Assembly (NCBI GenBank): GCA_963702695.1
Contig: CAVPDS010000034.1
Span: forward strand, 62,001-126,000
Reading direction: 5' to 3'
Length of the DNA: 64,000 nucleotides
DNA from: VAZQ01 sp963702695
GTDB lineage: Bacteria > Pseudomonadota > Alphaproteobacteria > Rhizobiales > Xanthobacteraceae
The position numbers were made by a program, and so were the translations under genes. A model generated the notes under the pieces. It saw nothing but the letters and a program-made list of their open reading frames with translations. It was not told the DNA's origin and searched no databases. This document shows, in pieces, positions 62,693 to 64,000 of the stretch (position 1 is its first letter; the number at the start of each line of letters is the position of its first letter).

Positions 62693-64000
62693 TCAGCCGC
62701 GCCGAAGGCTCGCTGCCTTCATCGACTTGCGTACCTTCAATGGATTCTTCTTGCCGTCACTCTTCTGTTTTCCAGCGTAAAGCCGCTTTCTTCGGATAGC
62801 GGCGACACCCTGGGTGTCTTGCAGCAGAACCAACCCGAGACGAAACAGATTTTCAATCCACTCGATGTTGTCGTTTCGCCCGAGTTTATCAGTAGTGGAT
62901 GATGTTTCGCTCTCCGGGCCCAATTTTTCGAGAATTTCCGAAGTTGTCAACGTCCCATCGCTCAGCCGTAAAATACAAGCCGTCAATTCATCGACCAGCA
63001 GCGGATCTCGCCGCTTCTCATGAAAACATCCAAAGACAACAATATGACTCCGGCGCGGCGCCGCAACTGCAGGAAATTCTGCGACCGATTGCGCGCCCAG
63101 AAACTGCGAGACGTCGAAATCGAATTCGACGAGACGAAGTTGCGGATCCCGGACCGGCACCAAGTCAGCTAGCGCGCCCTCCCCCATCGCCCATCGCTTC
63201 GATCGCAGCCGGAACAACGGATCATAACTCTCCGTCGGAGAGGCCTTGTCGGCTTCGTCTTCCGCCTCGGCAACGGCAATCTCAATTTGCACGGCCTGGG
63301 CCAGCGGCCGCAGCGCGCCCGCACCGCCGACCACGAGTTGTTCAACGGTGGCCAACACTTGGCGCGCCCCTGTCAGATCAGTCGCTCGTCCCGGCGGAGC
63401 TACGTTAGGTGGTTCTGGCTTGCCTTCACCGATCTCCGCCATCGCAGTCGCAACCAGACGGGTTAGAAAAAAGCGACGGCTCCTCGCATCTGGCGCTTCT
63501 TCGGCTGAGCGGCGTGTCGTCGCGGAGACGCGCTGTCTGGCGGCTGCGGACTCGAGAATATGCTCAAGCATCTGCGGAAAGTGAACACCGCGCTGTATCT
63601 CGCGCGCGAAGTCGCGTCCTCGCGCACCGACCACCGCAGCGGTTTCCGGATCCTGCACAATCGCCGCGAGCTTTTCGCTCAATGCCGCGACCTCGTTTAC
63701 ATCCTCGATTGCAATACATCCATAGCCGTGCGGTATCTGCGCAAACGAGGGAAGCTTCCGAATGACTTCGGTCGAGCCCACCAAGCAAGTTCCGGACATC
63801 AGCACTTCGCGCGGAATAATTGGCGAGTGTATCCCGATCGGGAAGTCCTGCTCGAGGCAGCATACCGCCAGGCAACCGCGCAGAAACTCCGGGACCCGCC
63901 AATGGGGAAGAAACGGGATTTGCAGAACCCGGTCGGTGAGGCCAAGGTCACTCGCCCGGTCCCGAAACTTCCCTACGACCGAGGCCTCCCCATGCGCGAG
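62693..64000 (-). CDS. Glycosyltransferase (GT4-like) with PqqD-like C-terminal domain, partial at window edge
   Basis: The frame is open to the right edge, giving 435 residues of the C-terminal part. The first ~130 residues are the nucleotide-sugar half of a GT-B enzyme: LPHWRVPEFLRGCLAV-like text (IPFLPHWRVPEFL), FPIGIHSPIIPREVLMSGTC, VGSTEVIRKLP, PHGYGCIAIEDVNEVAALSE. After a linker, the tail contains DPLLVDELTACILRLSDGTL, TTSEILEKLG and NDNIEWIENLFRLGLVLLQD, which fits the PqqD winged-helix (RRE-like) fold. The last ~30 residues are Lys/Arg-rich. A GT joined to a PqqD-like domain is unusual and may guide a peptide substrate; that is inference. Confidence 0.72.
   Translation of the reverse strand, partial: LAHGEASVVGKFRDRASDLGLTDRVLQIPFLPHWRVPEFLRGCLAVCCLEQDFPIGIHSPIIPREVLMSGTCLVGSTEVIRKLPSFAQIPHGYGCIAIEDVNEVAALSEKLAAIVQDPETAAVVGARGRDFAREIQRGVHFPQMLEHILESAAARQRVSATTRRSAEEAPDARSRRFFLTRLVATAMAEIGEGKPEPPNVAPPGRATDLTGARQVLATVEQLVVGGAGALRPLAQAVQIEIAVAEAEDEADKASPTESYDPLFRLRSKRWAMGEGALADLVPVRDPQLRLVEFDFDVSQFLGAQSVAEFPAVAAPRRSHIVVFGCFHEKRRDPLLVDELTACILRLSDGTLTTSEILEKLGPESETSSTTDKLGRNDNIEWIENLFRLGLVLLQDTQGVAAIRRKRLYAGKQKSDGKKNPLKVRKSMKAASLRRG

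Overview
The window is high-GC DNA from an alphaproteobacterium, most likely a Hyphomicrobiales member of the Bradyrhizobium/Xanthobacteraceae kind. I infer this from codon use, from the joined urtABCDE-ureDABCEFG urea locus, from the many Bug/TctC-type binding proteins, and from dispersed GTCCCCGCGAAAGCGGG-type palindromes. No rRNA, tRNA, CRISPR array, transposase or phage gene was seen.

Layout. 1-3435: a Bug-type binding protein (cut by the left edge) and an ADP-forming acyl-CoA synthetase on the minus strand, divergent from an enoyl-CoA hydratase. 3436-14671: a good sigma-54 promoter, then urtABCDE (urea ABC importer) and ureDABCEFG (urease and nickel-insertion proteins), all on the plus strand; together they import urea and split it to ammonia. 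14732-16840 (minus): two small cupins and a Bug protein. 16998-25729 (plus): alpha/beta hydrolase, PLP aminotransferase, an M29/NicX-like metalloprotein, a luciferase-like flavin oxidoreductase, then a binding protein, a fused ABC permease and an enolase-superfamily enzyme. 25904-28185 (minus): an NHL-repeat secreted protein and an HMG-CoA-lyase-like enzyme with an altered catalytic motif.

28494-32811 (plus): an ABC ATPase, a gene that is half ABC permease and half enoyl-CoA hydratase (a deletion or assembly chimera), and a second ADP-forming acyl-CoA synthetase. 32935-43220: two Rieske oxygenases, an SDR, a Gfo/Idh/MocA dehydrogenase, a bicupin, a leaderless periplasmic-binding-like protein with a His-rich tail, and three Bug proteins; this resembles an aromatic-acid (phthalate-like) catabolic region. 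43827-57922: another Bug protein, a sarcosine-oxidase-like flavoprotein, a GMC oxidoreductase, an NMT1-like binding protein, an ornithine-cyclodeaminase-like enzyme, an MFS exporter, a second enolase-superfamily/binding-protein pair, an exported amidase and an AtoE-type transporter. 58052-60203: two tandem NHL-repeat genes broken by many net-insertion frameshifts. 60430-64000 (minus): a canonical Bug protein, two small exported proteins, and a glycosyltransferase with a PqqD-like C-terminal domain that runs off the right edge.

Overall this is a urea-nitrogen locus followed by about 50 kb of catabolic and scavenging genes in which solute-binding proteins greatly outnumber membrane transporters. 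The items most worth checking are the permease-hydratase chimera, the clustered frameshifts in the NHL pair, the split and fused versions of one cupin family, the phthalate-like cluster, and the glycosyltransferase-PqqD fusion.
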